A stretch of DNA of 64,000 nucleotides from Kuafuiihalomonas sp039024635. GTDB lineage: Bacteria; Myxococcota; Kuafuiibacteriia; Kuafuiibacteriales; Kuafuiibacteriaceae. The notes below the pieces were generated by a model that had not been told where the DNA came from, did no database searches, and saw only the letters and a list, made by a program, of their open reading frames with translations. The stretch is from positions 70,566-134,565 of the forward strand of contig JBCCQA010000012.1 in NCBI GenBank assembly GCA_039024635.1, in the 5' to 3' direction. Made by a program: the position numbers and the translations under genes. Below, in pieces: positions 8,903 to 17,040 of this stretch. The stretch's first letter is position 1. Each line of letters begins with the position of its first letter.

Positions 8903-11341
8903 TCAGTCCGTCCACTGAAAGGCCGCGCCGTCGAATCGCCCCTCGCCTTCGAGGCGATTGGCGTCGGGCCCATCGAGGATCCACCGGCGGTGGAGCTCGA
9001 AGAGTCGGGTCCGCGTTTGCTCCCAGTAGGCGAAGCGACTGCTGTCCGCGACCTCGACCATCCAGCGCCGGGGCGCCTGGGTCAGCGCGTCGTACAGAGG
9101 TCGGACCAGGAATCCGGGCGCTTCGTTGTCATAGCCTCCAAAGGCGAGGAGTACCGGGACGTCGATCTCGGCCGCCAGCTCTGCCCGAAGACCCCACAGG
9201 GTCGCGATCGGCTGAAGCAGGACGTCCAGGTCTCCGGTCGAAAGGGAGGTCCAGGCGTCTTCGAAGCTGCCTTGGTCTACCTGGGCCAGCCTCCGTACCA
9301 TGGGTGACCATCTCGCCCGCAGCTCGTCCCGCCTGACTACCCTGGCCGGACGGCCCGCGGCTGGGAGTCGGGGCGGGGAAGCCGGGAAGATGAACAAGCC
9401 TTGAGTTCCATAGGCCGTGACACTCGCGATTCGGTCCGAGCGGCCGCGAGCCACGTACAGGGCAAGACCACCCATGACTCCGGTGCCGGTCAAGTGGACC
9501 TTCATGCCGGGATGGCGCGTTTCCAAGAAAGCTAGAGCGGCGAGGACCTCGTGTTCGATTGAGGCCGTGTCGTGGAGGGTGAAGCGGTCCTCGGCTTGGG
9601 AATCCCGCGTGCCGGCGGAGGTCTGCCAGTTCTTTGCTTCATCGAAGCCAGACGGGCGAAGGCTGGTCCCCGAACCGGAGATGTCCAGGGCGTATGCCGC
9701 GACCCCCGCCTCAGCCAGGTGCGCGAGCCAGCTCCGGGTCGGGACACCCTCTTGATAGATGGCCGATGCCGGCAGATCCAATCCTTCGATGGCCAGCATC
9801 ACCGCTTCGGGCGTCGACGTCGGCTCGGGGAGCGAGGCCACCAGACCGAGCGTTCCCGGGATGGGGTCTCGACCGGGCCAGGCGCTTTCGATGGGGACTC
9901 GAAAGCTGGTCGAAGTCACGACGCTCTGGACCGCCGAGACCTGGCGCCCGTTCGGACGGGGCGCCTGTCGAAGCCAGTCGACCAGCCCCGTCACCAACTC
10001 ATGAACGTCTTCAGCCAAGAAGGGTGCCGTACCTTCGGGTCCGAAGTAGCGACCGTCGAAGCCTGCCGAAAACACGACCCTAGGGGCCGCGTCCAGTCGA
10101 CGCTCCACGCCGAGCATGTCGCTGGGTGGCAGCTGTTCCCGCAGGCTCAAGAGTCCGGGGCCGGACCAAGCCTCTAGCCATTGGTCCAGGAGGTCGTTCT
10201 CACTCGGACGCCAGGCAACCCGAGGCGCCGGCTCGCCGAAGGCTCGGTCCTCGCCCACGGGTGCGAAGAGCTCGACGAAAGCATCGATGCCGGCGGCTGA
10301 TCCCAGGATCTCTTCGTCGAGGTAGCGTTGAAGGGCTCGGCCCGGATCGCTCCAGTGGGAGGCCGGGTGGATCAAGACCAGGCGGACGCCCCGGTCTTCA
10401 AGAGGGATCGAAGCCAAGGCCTGAACGAGGGCTCGGGCCGCAATCAGGCCGGTGTCGAAGCTGGGATTTCCGTGGGGCGAATCTAAGGGGGCCACCACCG
10501 CAACCCGGGGGGCAAGGGGGGGACCCGGAACCTGCGCGAAGAGGGTCTGCGCGCTGAGGGTCGACGTCCTCGTGTCGAAGCGCCATTCGAGGCGGAGCTC
10601 CTCCCGGACCGACCTCAACCACTCCCCCGTCTCGTGGCCGACGAGTGCGGCTGGCATCCGAGGGCCGAGCTCCGGAGTCCCTGGAAAGCTCGGTGCTCCT
10701 GGAGGTGCGTCCGGCGGAAGCGCCATGATCAGGCCCGCGGCCCCAGCACGAGAGGCCGTCCAGTACACGTCGAAGAACGACTCGATGCTGAGGGCTGCGA
10801 CGTTGGGGTGGTTGGCCAGACGAAATGCCAAGTCGTCGTCGAAGCGCACGTCGACGAGGGCCACACGCCCTTCGCTGGCATCACCCAGGTCCAGGTCGGC
10901 CAATCCGGGTAGGTCGAGCTCGGCCGAGCCGCTCCCCTCGGAAGGCCAGGCTTGTAGGCTTCGGGTCGTGGTGCCCGTGGACGCGACCATGCGCACCGGT
11001 CCCGGGTTCCAGGCCACGAGCTCGACGGGAAAGCCCATCACGGACGCGCCGGAGGATTCCAGAGCTCGAGCCCATGCTTCCGTGGCTTCACGGTGGGCGT
11101 CTGAGCCGAGTCGGCGGTTCCTCGGCAGCGCTTCGGCCCAGGCTCGCAGTCGTTCCGGAGCCGGAATACGAGGCTGTGGCCTCACCCCGCCGTCGTCGGA
11201 GACGGGGCCCAGGTCCGGAGGCTCGGCCCCGAGGTCTCGCCCTTGGTCCGCCGAGACGGGGCTCTCAGCCCTCGGACTGAGGTCGATCTGATTCGTGCAG
11301 GCGGAGGCGCCCAGCAGACAGATCCAGAGCCCGCGCCCCAT
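8903..11341 (-). CDS. Two-domain lipoprotein: degenerate M28-like plus alpha/beta-hydrolase-like
   Basis: 812 residues starting with a lipoprotein signal (MGRGLWICLLGASACTNQ; likely lipidated Cys15). After an acidic linker, residues about 60-480 resemble an M28 aminopeptidase with an inserted PA-like segment (TASRAGAAGLIMALPPDA). The core reads VAVVAPLDSPHGNPSFDTGLIAARALVQAL where M28 enzymes have a metal-binding His and an Asp-Asn pair. Residues about 500-812 look like an alpha/beta hydrolase (VHLTGTGVMGGLALYVA; VLLAFGGYDNEAP; VADSSRFAYWEQTRTR). The nucleophile-elbow Ser is replaced (G-V-M-G-G) and the M28 His ligand is absent. It may be a binding or scaffolding protein rather than an enzyme. 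First gene of a run ending at 2685. Confidence 0.65.
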   Translation of the reverse strand: MGRGLWICLLGASACTNQIDLSPRAESPVSADQGRDLGAEPPDLGPVSDDGGVRPQPRIPAPERLRAWAEALPRNRRLGSDAHREATEAWARALESSGASVMGFPVELVAWNPGPVRMVASTGTTTRSLQAWPSEGSGSAELDLPGLADLDLGDASEGRVALVDVRFDDDLAFRLANHPNVAALSIESFFDVYWTASRAGAAGLIMALPPDAPPGAPSFPGTPELGPRMPAALVGHETGEWLRSVREELRLEWRFDTRTSTLSAQTLFAQVPGPPLAPRVAVVAPLDSPHGNPSFDTGLIAARALVQALASIPLEDRGVRLVLIHPASHWSDPGRALQRYLDEEILGSAAGIDAFVELFAPVGEDRAFGEPAPRVAWRPSENDLLDQWLEAWSGPGLLSLREQLPPSDMLGVERRLDAAPRVVFSAGFDGRYFGPEGTAPFLAEDVHELVTGLVDWLRQAPRPNGRQVSAVQSVVTSTSFRVPIESAWPGRDPIPGTLGLVASLPEPTSTPEAVMLAIEGLDLPASAIYQEGVPTRSWLAHLAEAGVAAYALDISGSGTSLRPSGFDEAKNWQTSAGTRDSQAEDRFTLHDTASIEHEVLAALAFLETRHPGMKVHLTGTGVMGGLALYVARGRSDRIASVTAYGTQGLFIFPASPPRLPAAGRPARVVRRDELRARWSPMVRRLAQVDQGSFEDAWTSLSTGDLDVLLQPIATLWGLRAELAAEIDVPVLLAFGGYDNEAPGFLVRPLYDALTQAPRRWMVEVADSSRFAYWEQTRTRLFELHRRWILDGPDANRLEGEGRFDGAAFQWTD

Positions 11342-11470
11342 GGGCGGAGGGTAGCAGATGAAGGGTCAGGATGCGGACTCCTGGCCTACTTCGACTCGTC
11401 CGAGTCGCCGCCCGTGAGGGTTGGGGGGGAGAAGCGCCCTCCTCGCCGCGACGGTCGCTGGCCCGCAAGA

Positions 11471-11495
11471 ACGTACATCGGCAACGTACGTCGGC
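11471..11495. repeat. Tandem 12-bp direct repeat in a divergent intergenic region
   Basis: ACGTACATCGGC (11471-11482) and ACGTACGTCGGC (11484-11495) differ at one base and are separated by one nucleotide. They lie in the 184-nt region between the divergent genes at 11341 (-) and 11526 (+), about 30 nt before the DUF2252 start. A regulator-binding site is possible; no promoter could be fixed. Confidence 0.4.
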
Positions 11496-11525
11496 GTGCT
11501 GGGTTCGAGGCTCTAGGCTAGCTCC

Positions 11526-12875
11526 ATGGCCTCCATGAAAGCCCCCATCCTTCGAATCACGGGGATCGGCCTTGCTGCATCCGTGAACTTTGGCATTCTC
11601 CTCACGAACGGTCTGGCCTGCGCGGCGTCGCCAACGATTCTGGAGGCGAAGGCTCCGCCCCGGCGTCAGAGCTCTCGCGCGGTCTCTGCCGTTCAGGGGA
11701 GTGGGGGCCTTCGGCTGGCGCCAAGAGTCCTTCCTTTGATCGCCCAGCATCCGCGCTTGGTAGAAGAGCTTCGTGACAGCCTCTACGCTTTCTTTAGGTT
11801 TCAGCACGAGGCCTTCACCGCTCGAAGTTGCAGCCTCTTCGAGAGGGATCGATTCGTCCTGCCCCTAGTCAATCTCCATGGGGATGCCCACTTGGTCCAG
11901 TATGCCTCCACCCAGCTTGGTTTCGGACTCGACGACTTCGACGAGGCCGGATTCGGTCCTGCGGTGGTGGACTTGGTACGTTTCGGCGCGTCCATTCACA
12001 TCGCCTGCCAGGAGGTCGACTTCCCCTGTGACGCGGCGTCCGCGGTCGAAGTCTTCCTGGCGGCCTATCGCCGTGCCGTCTTGGCGCCGCGGACGCCGCT
12101 CGCCGTCCCTACCTGGGTGCGCCGAGCCAGGAGGCGACCCGATTCGAATCGCGAGGCCCATCTTGCCTTTGCCGAGTCGCTGATGGCGCCGGTCGACCCG
12201 CCAACGCGACGTCATCTCGACGAAGCCTGGGCAGAGATGACCACCATGCTAAGAAACACGGGCTTCCGCGCTTCGCAGGACTACTTGGACATTGTCAGAG
12301 TCGGCCGCATCGATCTCGGTGTCGGGTCGGCGCTGACCCAGAAGTACCTGCTGAGAGTACGTGGACCCTCGTCGGACCCCTCCGATGACCGAATCATCGA
12401 GGTCAAGGCCCACTCGGGAGAGGACCGCACGAGCTGTGTCTTCCACCCGCCGACGGGGGGTGTCCTATATCCCAGGGTCATGCAGCGACGGCTGGGACGG
12501 GTCTCACCCGAGATTTTGGCTTACTTGGCGTCTTCGGGCACTACGTCCAACGAGGAGGAGCAGCAGGCCCAGACCTACTGGGTTCGCTCCTGGGATCCCG
12601 ACTACAAGGAGCTCGGCCTCGACGAACTCGCGGACCAAGCTGAGTTGGAAGAGGTCGCCGCCGACGCGGGCCTTCAGCTGGGCCGTGGACACTGCAGCCA
12701 CGTGACCGCGCCTTTGGAGGCTCAGCATCGCTTCGCCCACGACCGATCGCTGACCGGCCTTGCGCCCCGTTTGGAGGCTGCCATGGAGCTGCTGGCGTTA
12801 GAAGTCCGCAGCGCTTGGGAGGCCGACCGCCTCTTTCTGGACTCGGCCCTGACCACACGCATGAGCTCGCACTAG
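11526..12875 (+). CDS. DUF2252 family protein
   Basis: 449 residues. Kinase-like DUF2252 family, biochemical role unknown. Family landmarks are LRDSLYAFFRFQHEAFTAR, LVNLHGDAHLVQYAS (the family's HGDxHxxN-like loop) and FGLDDFDEAGFGPAVVDLVRFGAS (the DFDE metal-site equivalent). Later blocks are DRIIEVKAHSGEDRTSC and the C-terminal QTYWVRSWDPDYKELGL. The Asn usually seen after HGDAHL appears as Gln. The N-terminus (LRITGIGLAASVNFGILLTNGLACAAS) looks like a signal sequence, whereas most family members are cytosolic. Divergent from the two-domain lipoprotein; followed by an AraC regulator. Confidence 0.85.
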   Translation: MASMKAPILRITGIGLAASVNFGILLTNGLACAASPTILEAKAPPRRQSSRAVSAVQGSGGLRLAPRVLPLIAQHPRLVEELRDSLYAFFRFQHEAFTARSCSLFERDRFVLPLVNLHGDAHLVQYASTQLGFGLDDFDEAGFGPAVVDLVRFGASIHIACQEVDFPCDAASAVEVFLAAYRRAVLAPRTPLAVPTWVRRARRRPDSNREAHLAFAESLMAPVDPPTRRHLDEAWAEMTTMLRNTGFRASQDYLDIVRVGRIDLGVGSALTQKYLLRVRGPSSDPSDDRIIEVKAHSGEDRTSCVFHPPTGGVLYPRVMQRRLGRVSPEILAYLASSGTTSNEEEQQAQTYWVRSWDPDYKELGLDELADQAELEEVAADAGLQLGRGHCSHVTAPLEAQHRFAHDRSLTGLAPRLEAAMELLALEVRSAWEADRLFLDSALTTRMSSH

Positions 12876-13011
12876 TTTGGACGGAGTTCAGACTCCAGCT
12901 CGTTCGATACGCTCCATGATGGGCGCATGTACGCGCTTCGTGGAGGCCCTCCGCCGTGCGTACGTATCCCCAAAGGTGGACATCCATGTCTAGATCGCAA
13001 AACCTTCGGCT

Positions 13012-13923
13012 GTGGAGCAAGTCGAAGAAGCGAGTTCGTGTACGACTGCGAGCCTGCAACATCTCGTTGCCCACCCCGCCATCGTCGAAGTCGAGGGCCG
13101 GGTGGCCGGACGCTCGCGTGCCAAGCTCTATCGCAACCGGATCGAGCATGCCTACCCAGATCCGGCCAGCGAGTACTTGGTGGTTCAGACCGTACAGACG
13201 ACGGAGCACAGTGAGCTTCGCGTCGACCTCGGCGCAGGACGTTTCGAGAGCCCCCACATCCCCAAAGTCCATCTTCTCGCGCCTCCGGACGTCGACTGTG
13301 ACTTCGACGGTCGGGGCCCTTTCGAGCTTCAAATGATCGCCCTTCCCAAGCGGTTCGTGAACGTCTTCCGAGACGAGAGGGCGACTCGGGGCACGGGCGG
13401 CAGCGACTTCGGGCCCCTGCATTCTGCAGCCTTCGTCGATCCCGCAGTCGATCGCCTGATCTCCATGCTGTGGCGGGAGGCCGATCACGGTAATCCGAGA
13501 GGGGAGCTGTTCGCGGAGCACCTTCTGTTGTCTTTGGTCTTGGCCCTCGAGCGCAGGAGCGAAGGTCCCTCGACCTTGGCTGGGAGCGCAGGGCGTTTTG
13601 CCCAACGGCGCCTGAAGCGCGTCGAGGACTATCTTCGAGCTCACGTGGCCCGCCCTATCGATCTCTCCGACGTGGCCGAGGCTGTTCAGATGAATCGCTT
13701 CGAGCTGTCACGTGCCTTTCGAGCGACCATGGGCCAGTCACTTTGGCAGTACTTCATCGCTTTGCGGTGCGAACGAGCGGCCGAGCTCTTGGCCCAGGAC
13801 GACGAGGCCATGCCCTTGAGCTACGTCGCGGTCGAGTCTGGCTTTCACGACCAGAGTCACCTCCACCGTCACTTTCGTCGCAACTTCGGCATCACTCCCG
13901 GCCGCTATCGAGCCTGCTTGTAA
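13012..13923 (+). CDS. AraC family transcriptional regulator
   Basis: 303 residues from a GTG start. The C-terminal third is an AraC-type double helix-turn-helix: RLKRVEDYLRAHVARPIDLSDVAEAVQMNRFELSRAFRATMGQSLWQYF, then RCERAAELLAQ and SYVAVESGFHDQSHLHRHFRRNFGITPGRYR, the family signature. The N-terminal 200 residues are a cupin-like or unassigned sensing domain. Closest to the AraC members that regulate stress or metabolite genes, but the target is not evident. Neighbours are a lipase-like hydrolase (convergent) and DUF2252 (upstream, same strand, 136 nt gap). Confidence 0.92.
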   Translation: MEQVEEASSCTTASLQHLVAHPAIVEVEGRVAGRSRAKLYRNRIEHAYPDPASEYLVVQTVQTTEHSELRVDLGAGRFESPHIPKVHLLAPPDVDCDFDGRGPFELQMIALPKRFVNVFRDERATRGTGGSDFGPLHSAAFVDPAVDRLISMLWREADHGNPRGELFAEHLLLSLVLALERRSEGPSTLAGSAGRFAQRRLKRVEDYLRAHVARPIDLSDVAEAVQMNRFELSRAFRATMGQSLWQYFIALRCERAAELLAQDDEAMPLSYVAVESGFHDQSHLHRHFRRNFGITPGRYRACL

Positions 13924-13961
13924 GTCGAAGCGGGTGCCACAGAGAAGTCCGGGTAGGCGAT

Positions 13962-14696
13962 TCACGAGGCTTGCGTGCCGGAAGGCGCGAGGGCCCGAGC
14001 GACCTCGATCCACACCCGCGGATTGAACGGCATGCCCAGGTGGGAGGCGCCTCGAAGTCTGACGTGGCGCGCTTGGAGGTTGTACCGGTCACGGGCCGAA
14101 GCCGACCCAACGATGCCGTCGGACTCGCTGTAGATCACGGTCAGCGGGACGTTCAGTCCCTCGGCGTTGATTTTGTGGACGTGCACTTCGAAAGCGTCGA
14201 GGTCGATGCCCTGTTTGCGGGCGAAGTAGCGGCCGGTCGAGGTGTACTTGGGGCCACCTTCCACGGGCGTCCCCATGGTGATGATCTGCGCCACCTTGTT
14301 CGGTCTGGCCCGCGCCACGAGCCGAGCTATGACCCCGCCCAGACTCCAGCCCACCAGACGCAGGGGGTTCTCGGGATCCTCGTCTAGTCTCTCTATCAGG
14401 CGCTCTGCGTCTCGTTCTGGTCGTCCTCGGTTGATGCCCAGGCCCCAGCCCTCCGGCCGATGGCCGAGCGCGCTCAAGTAGGTCCGGAGGCCGGACATGA
14501 AGCGGTCCCCGGCTCCGAACCCGGGAATCAGCATGACGGGCTCTCCGACGCCCCGGGGCTGCGAGCAGAGCCAGGGCAGGGCCGGGAGCAGCCCCGCCAG
14601 CTCGAAGGCGGCTCTCAGCTCCAGGGTCTTCAAGTAGGCCGGAGGCGGGGCGAGACCGAAGCTTTGCTCTCGCCCGAGCCGACTCGGTTCGGACAT
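13962..14696 (-). CDS. Alpha/beta hydrolase, lipase-like
   Basis: From ATG 14696 (MSEPSRLG), 244 residues. The oxyanion region is PVMLIPGFGAGDRFM and the nucleophile elbow is LVGWSLGGVIARLVA (GxSxG). A later strand with the acid (LTVIYSESDGIVG) and the catalytic His (LRGASHLGMPFN) complete the triad. The layout matches the lipase/PGAP1-like group of alpha/beta hydrolases that cleave esters of medium or long acyl chains. No signal peptide, so a cytosolic location is likely. Head-to-head with the SDR gene at 14808, leaving a 111-nt shared upstream region. Confidence 0.85.
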   Translation of the reverse strand: MSEPSRLGREQSFGLAPPPAYLKTLELRAAFELAGLLPALPWLCSQPRGVGEPVMLIPGFGAGDRFMSGLRTYLSALGHRPEGWGLGINRGRPERDAERLIERLDEDPENPLRLVGWSLGGVIARLVARARPNKVAQIITMGTPVEGGPKYTSTGRYFARKQGIDLDAFEVHVHKINAEGLNVPLTVIYSESDGIVGSASARDRYNLQARHVRLRGASHLGMPFNPRVWIEVARALAPSGTQAS

Positions 14697-14807
14697 GGGC
14701 AAAGCGTAGCAAGGAAGGTGTACGGGCCCCCTGGAAAACGGCTACCCGGCCTCAGCAGGCTGGTTTCTTCGCGCCCGACTCGTCATCCTCTGTATGGGAA
14801 GCTGACC

Positions 14808-15776
14808 ATGAGCATCGAGACCAAACACCTCCAGACCTTTCTCGAGAAGGACACCCAAGACATGACGGGGAAGCTCGTAGCCATCACGGGCACCACCACC
14901 GGCACGGGCTACGTCTGCGCCCGAGAGCTCGCACGCCTGGGCGCAAAGGTCCTGCTACTCAACCGGGAGAGTGAGCGAGCCCGCTCTTCGTTGAAGAGTC
15001 TTCGCGAAGAGGTTCCCTCGGGCGAGTTCGAGGCCGTGGCCTGCGACCTTCAAGACTTCGCGAGCGTCCGGAAAGCCTCCGAATCCATCCGAGCCAAGTA
15101 CGAAGTTCTGGACGTTCTCTGCAACAACGCCGGGGTCATGGCGATGCCCGACCAAGCCACCAAAGATGGCTACGACGTGCAGATGCAGACCAACTGCATC
15201 TCCCACTTCTTGCTCACCCGGGAGCTGTATCCGCTGATCGCGAAGAGCGCCGATGGCCGAATCGTGAACCACAGCTCGATGGCTCGTCTGGGCGACCCCC
15301 TTGCGCCCGAGTATTTTCAGAAGCGCGGCGGCGACCTGGGGGGCGACGGTACCGAAGAAGAGAGCATGAGCTTCTCCGGCCCTCGATGGCAGCGCTACCA
15401 CCAGACCAAGCTCGCCAACTGCGCATTTACCTACGGGCTAGTCGAGCGTCTCTGTGACAAGGGCGTCACGACCGTCAAAGCGATGGTGGCCCACCCGGGC
15501 CTGGCGGCCACCAGTCTACAGCTCACCACTGCCGAGGTGGGTGGTATGGCCAAGGACAGTCCGGTCATGAGCCAGGCCCAGACGGCGGAAGACGGCGCCC
15601 TCGGCATCCTTCGGTGCTGCGCTGACCCGAACGCGAAATCGGGCGACTTCTACGGGCCGGAGCGCTTCGCGGGCTACCCCGACAAGATCGAGCCCGAGCC
15701 CATGCTCTCGGACCCCGAGACCATCCGCATCAACTGGGAGTGCTGCGAGGCGGCGGTGGGCACATTCGAGATCTGA
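14808..15776 (+). CDS. Short-chain dehydrogenase/reductase
   Basis: I chose ATG 14808 (MSIETKHLQTFLEKD), giving 322 residues; the open frame upstream to 14460 is antisense to the hydrolase gene and not real. The Rossmann cofactor motif is VAITGTTTGTGYVCARELA (TGxxxGxG). The structural motif is VLCNNAGVMA, with the active-site Ser in IVNHSSMARLGD and Tyr-Lys in RYHQTKLANCAF (YxxxK). Resembles the retinol-dehydrogenase/WWOX-like SDR group with a long insertion before the YxxxK. NAD(P)-dependent oxidoreductase; substrate not predictable. Confidence 0.92.
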   Translation: MSIETKHLQTFLEKDTQDMTGKLVAITGTTTGTGYVCARELARLGAKVLLLNRESERARSSLKSLREEVPSGEFEAVACDLQDFASVRKASESIRAKYEVLDVLCNNAGVMAMPDQATKDGYDVQMQTNCISHFLLTRELYPLIAKSADGRIVNHSSMARLGDPLAPEYFQKRGGDLGGDGTEEESMSFSGPRWQRYHQTKLANCAFTYGLVERLCDKGVTTVKAMVAHPGLAATSLQLTTAEVGGMAKDSPVMSQAQTAEDGALGILRCCADPNAKSGDFYGPERFAGYPDKIEPEPMLSDPETIRINWECCEAAVGTFEI

Positions 15777-15786
15777 GCTCGGATGT

Positions 15787-16038
15787 CTAAAGGCCCATCG
15801 CTTCGGCGAAGTGCTGAGCGCACAGGGCCGTGTCGTCTCCTGTGCTGCGTCGTTCAGCCTGGCAAGCTTGGCACGCGTCGGCCTTTTGATAGGACGCGTC
15901 CGTTCGCTCCGACTGAGCCAAGGTTCGAAGCTGATCTTCGGGACTCGCGCTCGTGGTCGAGCTGGGGTCCCAACCGGGCTTGGCCTTGAGCTTCCGAAGG
16001 CCTTCTCGAATGGCGCGGTCACGAGATCGACGACTCAT
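15787..16038 (-). CDS. Small CxxC protein, last gene of bufferin-like operon
   Basis: 83 residues. The charged helical N-terminus (MSRRSRDRAIREGLRKLKAK) is followed by a C-terminal DACQACQAERRSTGDDTALC block ending in AQHFAEAMGL. The CxxC...CxxH spacing could hold one zinc ion. The start overlaps the stop of the anti-sigma gene by 4 nt (ATGA), so it is the fifth coupled gene of this operon. No family recognised. Its role could be metal sensing or chaperoning linked to the neighbouring precursor and maturase, but this rests on position only. Confidence 0.7.
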   Translation of the reverse strand: MSRRSRDRAIREGLRKLKAKPGWDPSSTTSASPEDQLRTLAQSERTDASYQKADACQACQAERRSTGDDTALCAQHFAEAMGL

Positions 16039-16589
16039 GGCTGAGCCCCTTCGATGACTGGAGAAGCTAGGGCGTAGAATAGCTGCCCTTCACTCCAGAT
16101 GCGCACCCTGCCGCCCGGCGTCGCGACGCTCTCAGCCGGGAGCTGGCGTAGCCGGTCCGTGGCCCGGGTGACGTACAAGGCGTGGGCGCGACCGGCGTCG
16201 TCTTCCAGGATCGCTTGGGCGGCCACCCGTCCGTCAAGGCTGCAGTGCTTTCCGCCCTTCAGAGAAAACGCGAGCGGTAGCCTCGGGGGCGTGAGCCGAA
16301 AGTCCAAGCGCTCGAGCGCTTGGTCCAGCGCAACGAAGGAGTCCGTCTCCACCACGGGGACGTCCAGATTCAGGAAGTGGGTCCAAACCTCCTGGGTCAC
16401 GGCTTCACGGGGGCTCGGTTCGACAAGGCTGAAGATCGTCAAAGCCGCTGCGCACACGGCGACCAGGGCGCCTCCCCAAGCTGCCGCCGCCCAGCTCGCG
16501 GCTAGGTTCGAAACACGCTCACCCCGTCGTGGACTCTCGACCTGGTCGTAAAAGCGACGCAGCGCCTCATCGAGCTCGGGTGTCGCCAT
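16035..16589 (-). CDS. Putative membrane anti-sigma factor
   Basis: 184 residues with one membrane helix at about 32-55 (AASWAAAAWGGALVAVCAAALTIF). The N-terminal 30 residues are cytosolic (ELDEALRRFYDQVESPRRGERV) and the C-terminal part is periplasmic. It starts inside the 3' end of the ECF sigma gene (23-nt overlap). Its C-terminal domain (EDDAGRAHALYVTRATDRL) resembles the periplasmic part of short anti-sigma factors. It contains one Cys (GGKHCSLDG). Position and topology support an anti-sigma factor to the adjacent sigma; sequence alone would not prove it. Confidence 0.72.
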   Translation of the reverse strand: MATPELDEALRRFYDQVESPRRGERVSNLAASWAAAAWGGALVAVCAAALTIFSLVEPSPREAVTQEVWTHFLNLDVPVVETDSFVALDQALERLDFRLTPPRLPLAFSLKGGKHCSLDGRVAAQAILEDDAGRAHALYVTRATDRLRQLPAESVATPGGRVRIWSEGQLFYALASPVIEGAQP

Positions 16590-17040
16590 GGTGTCCTCCT
16601 TCCGGCTCCAAGAAGGCCAGCATCTTCCCCTTTGCCCGGTGCGACAAGCTCAGCACCGTTCCCCGAGGGGCCCCCATGAGCTTCGAGATCTCCTGGGCCG
16701 TCCAGCCCTCGACGGTCATGAGGTAGAGAACCTCTCGCTCACGGGACGTGAGTCGCTGCAGTGCGGCCTTCAAGTCGAGTCGATCGGGAACCGAATCGAG
16801 GTCGGCTTCAGGCGCCGAAACTTCGGTCGTGAGGTCCTCAAGCGGCGGATCTCGCCGGCCCTTTCGAAGCCGGTCCACCCAACGATGCCGAATGGCGGCA
16901 AATAGATAGGCCTTGTTGGGCCGACGCCAGCGCCGTCGAGCGCTCAACCATGCCTCGTGCAGGACGTCTTCCGCATCTCTTCGATCGTGGGTGAGGGCGA
17001 AAGCGTAGCGAAAACCGTGCTCGTATAGATCAGCCCGCAT
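16567..17040 (-). CDS. ECF RNA polymerase sigma factor of bufferin-like operon
   Basis: 157 residues, short for an ECF sigma but with both DNA-contact regions. Region 2 is ADLYEHGFRYAFALTHDRRDAEDVLHEAWLSA and AYLFAAIRHRWVDRLRK; region 4 is KAALQRLTSREREVLYLMTVEGWTAQEISKLMGAPRGTVLSLSHRAKGKML. The start overlaps the maturase stop by 11 nt and the anti-sigma start by 23 nt, so all are co-transcribed. Bufferin-type operons in other proteobacteria are known to be controlled by ECF sigma factors, which fits an autoregulated stress (probably metal) response here. Confidence 0.93.
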   Translation of the reverse strand: MRADLYEHGFRYAFALTHDRRDAEDVLHEAWLSARRRWRRPNKAYLFAAIRHRWVDRLRKGRRDPPLEDLTTEVSAPEADLDSVPDRLDLKAALQRLTSREREVLYLMTVEGWTAQEISKLMGAPRGTVLSLSHRAKGKMLAFLEPEGGHHGDTRAR

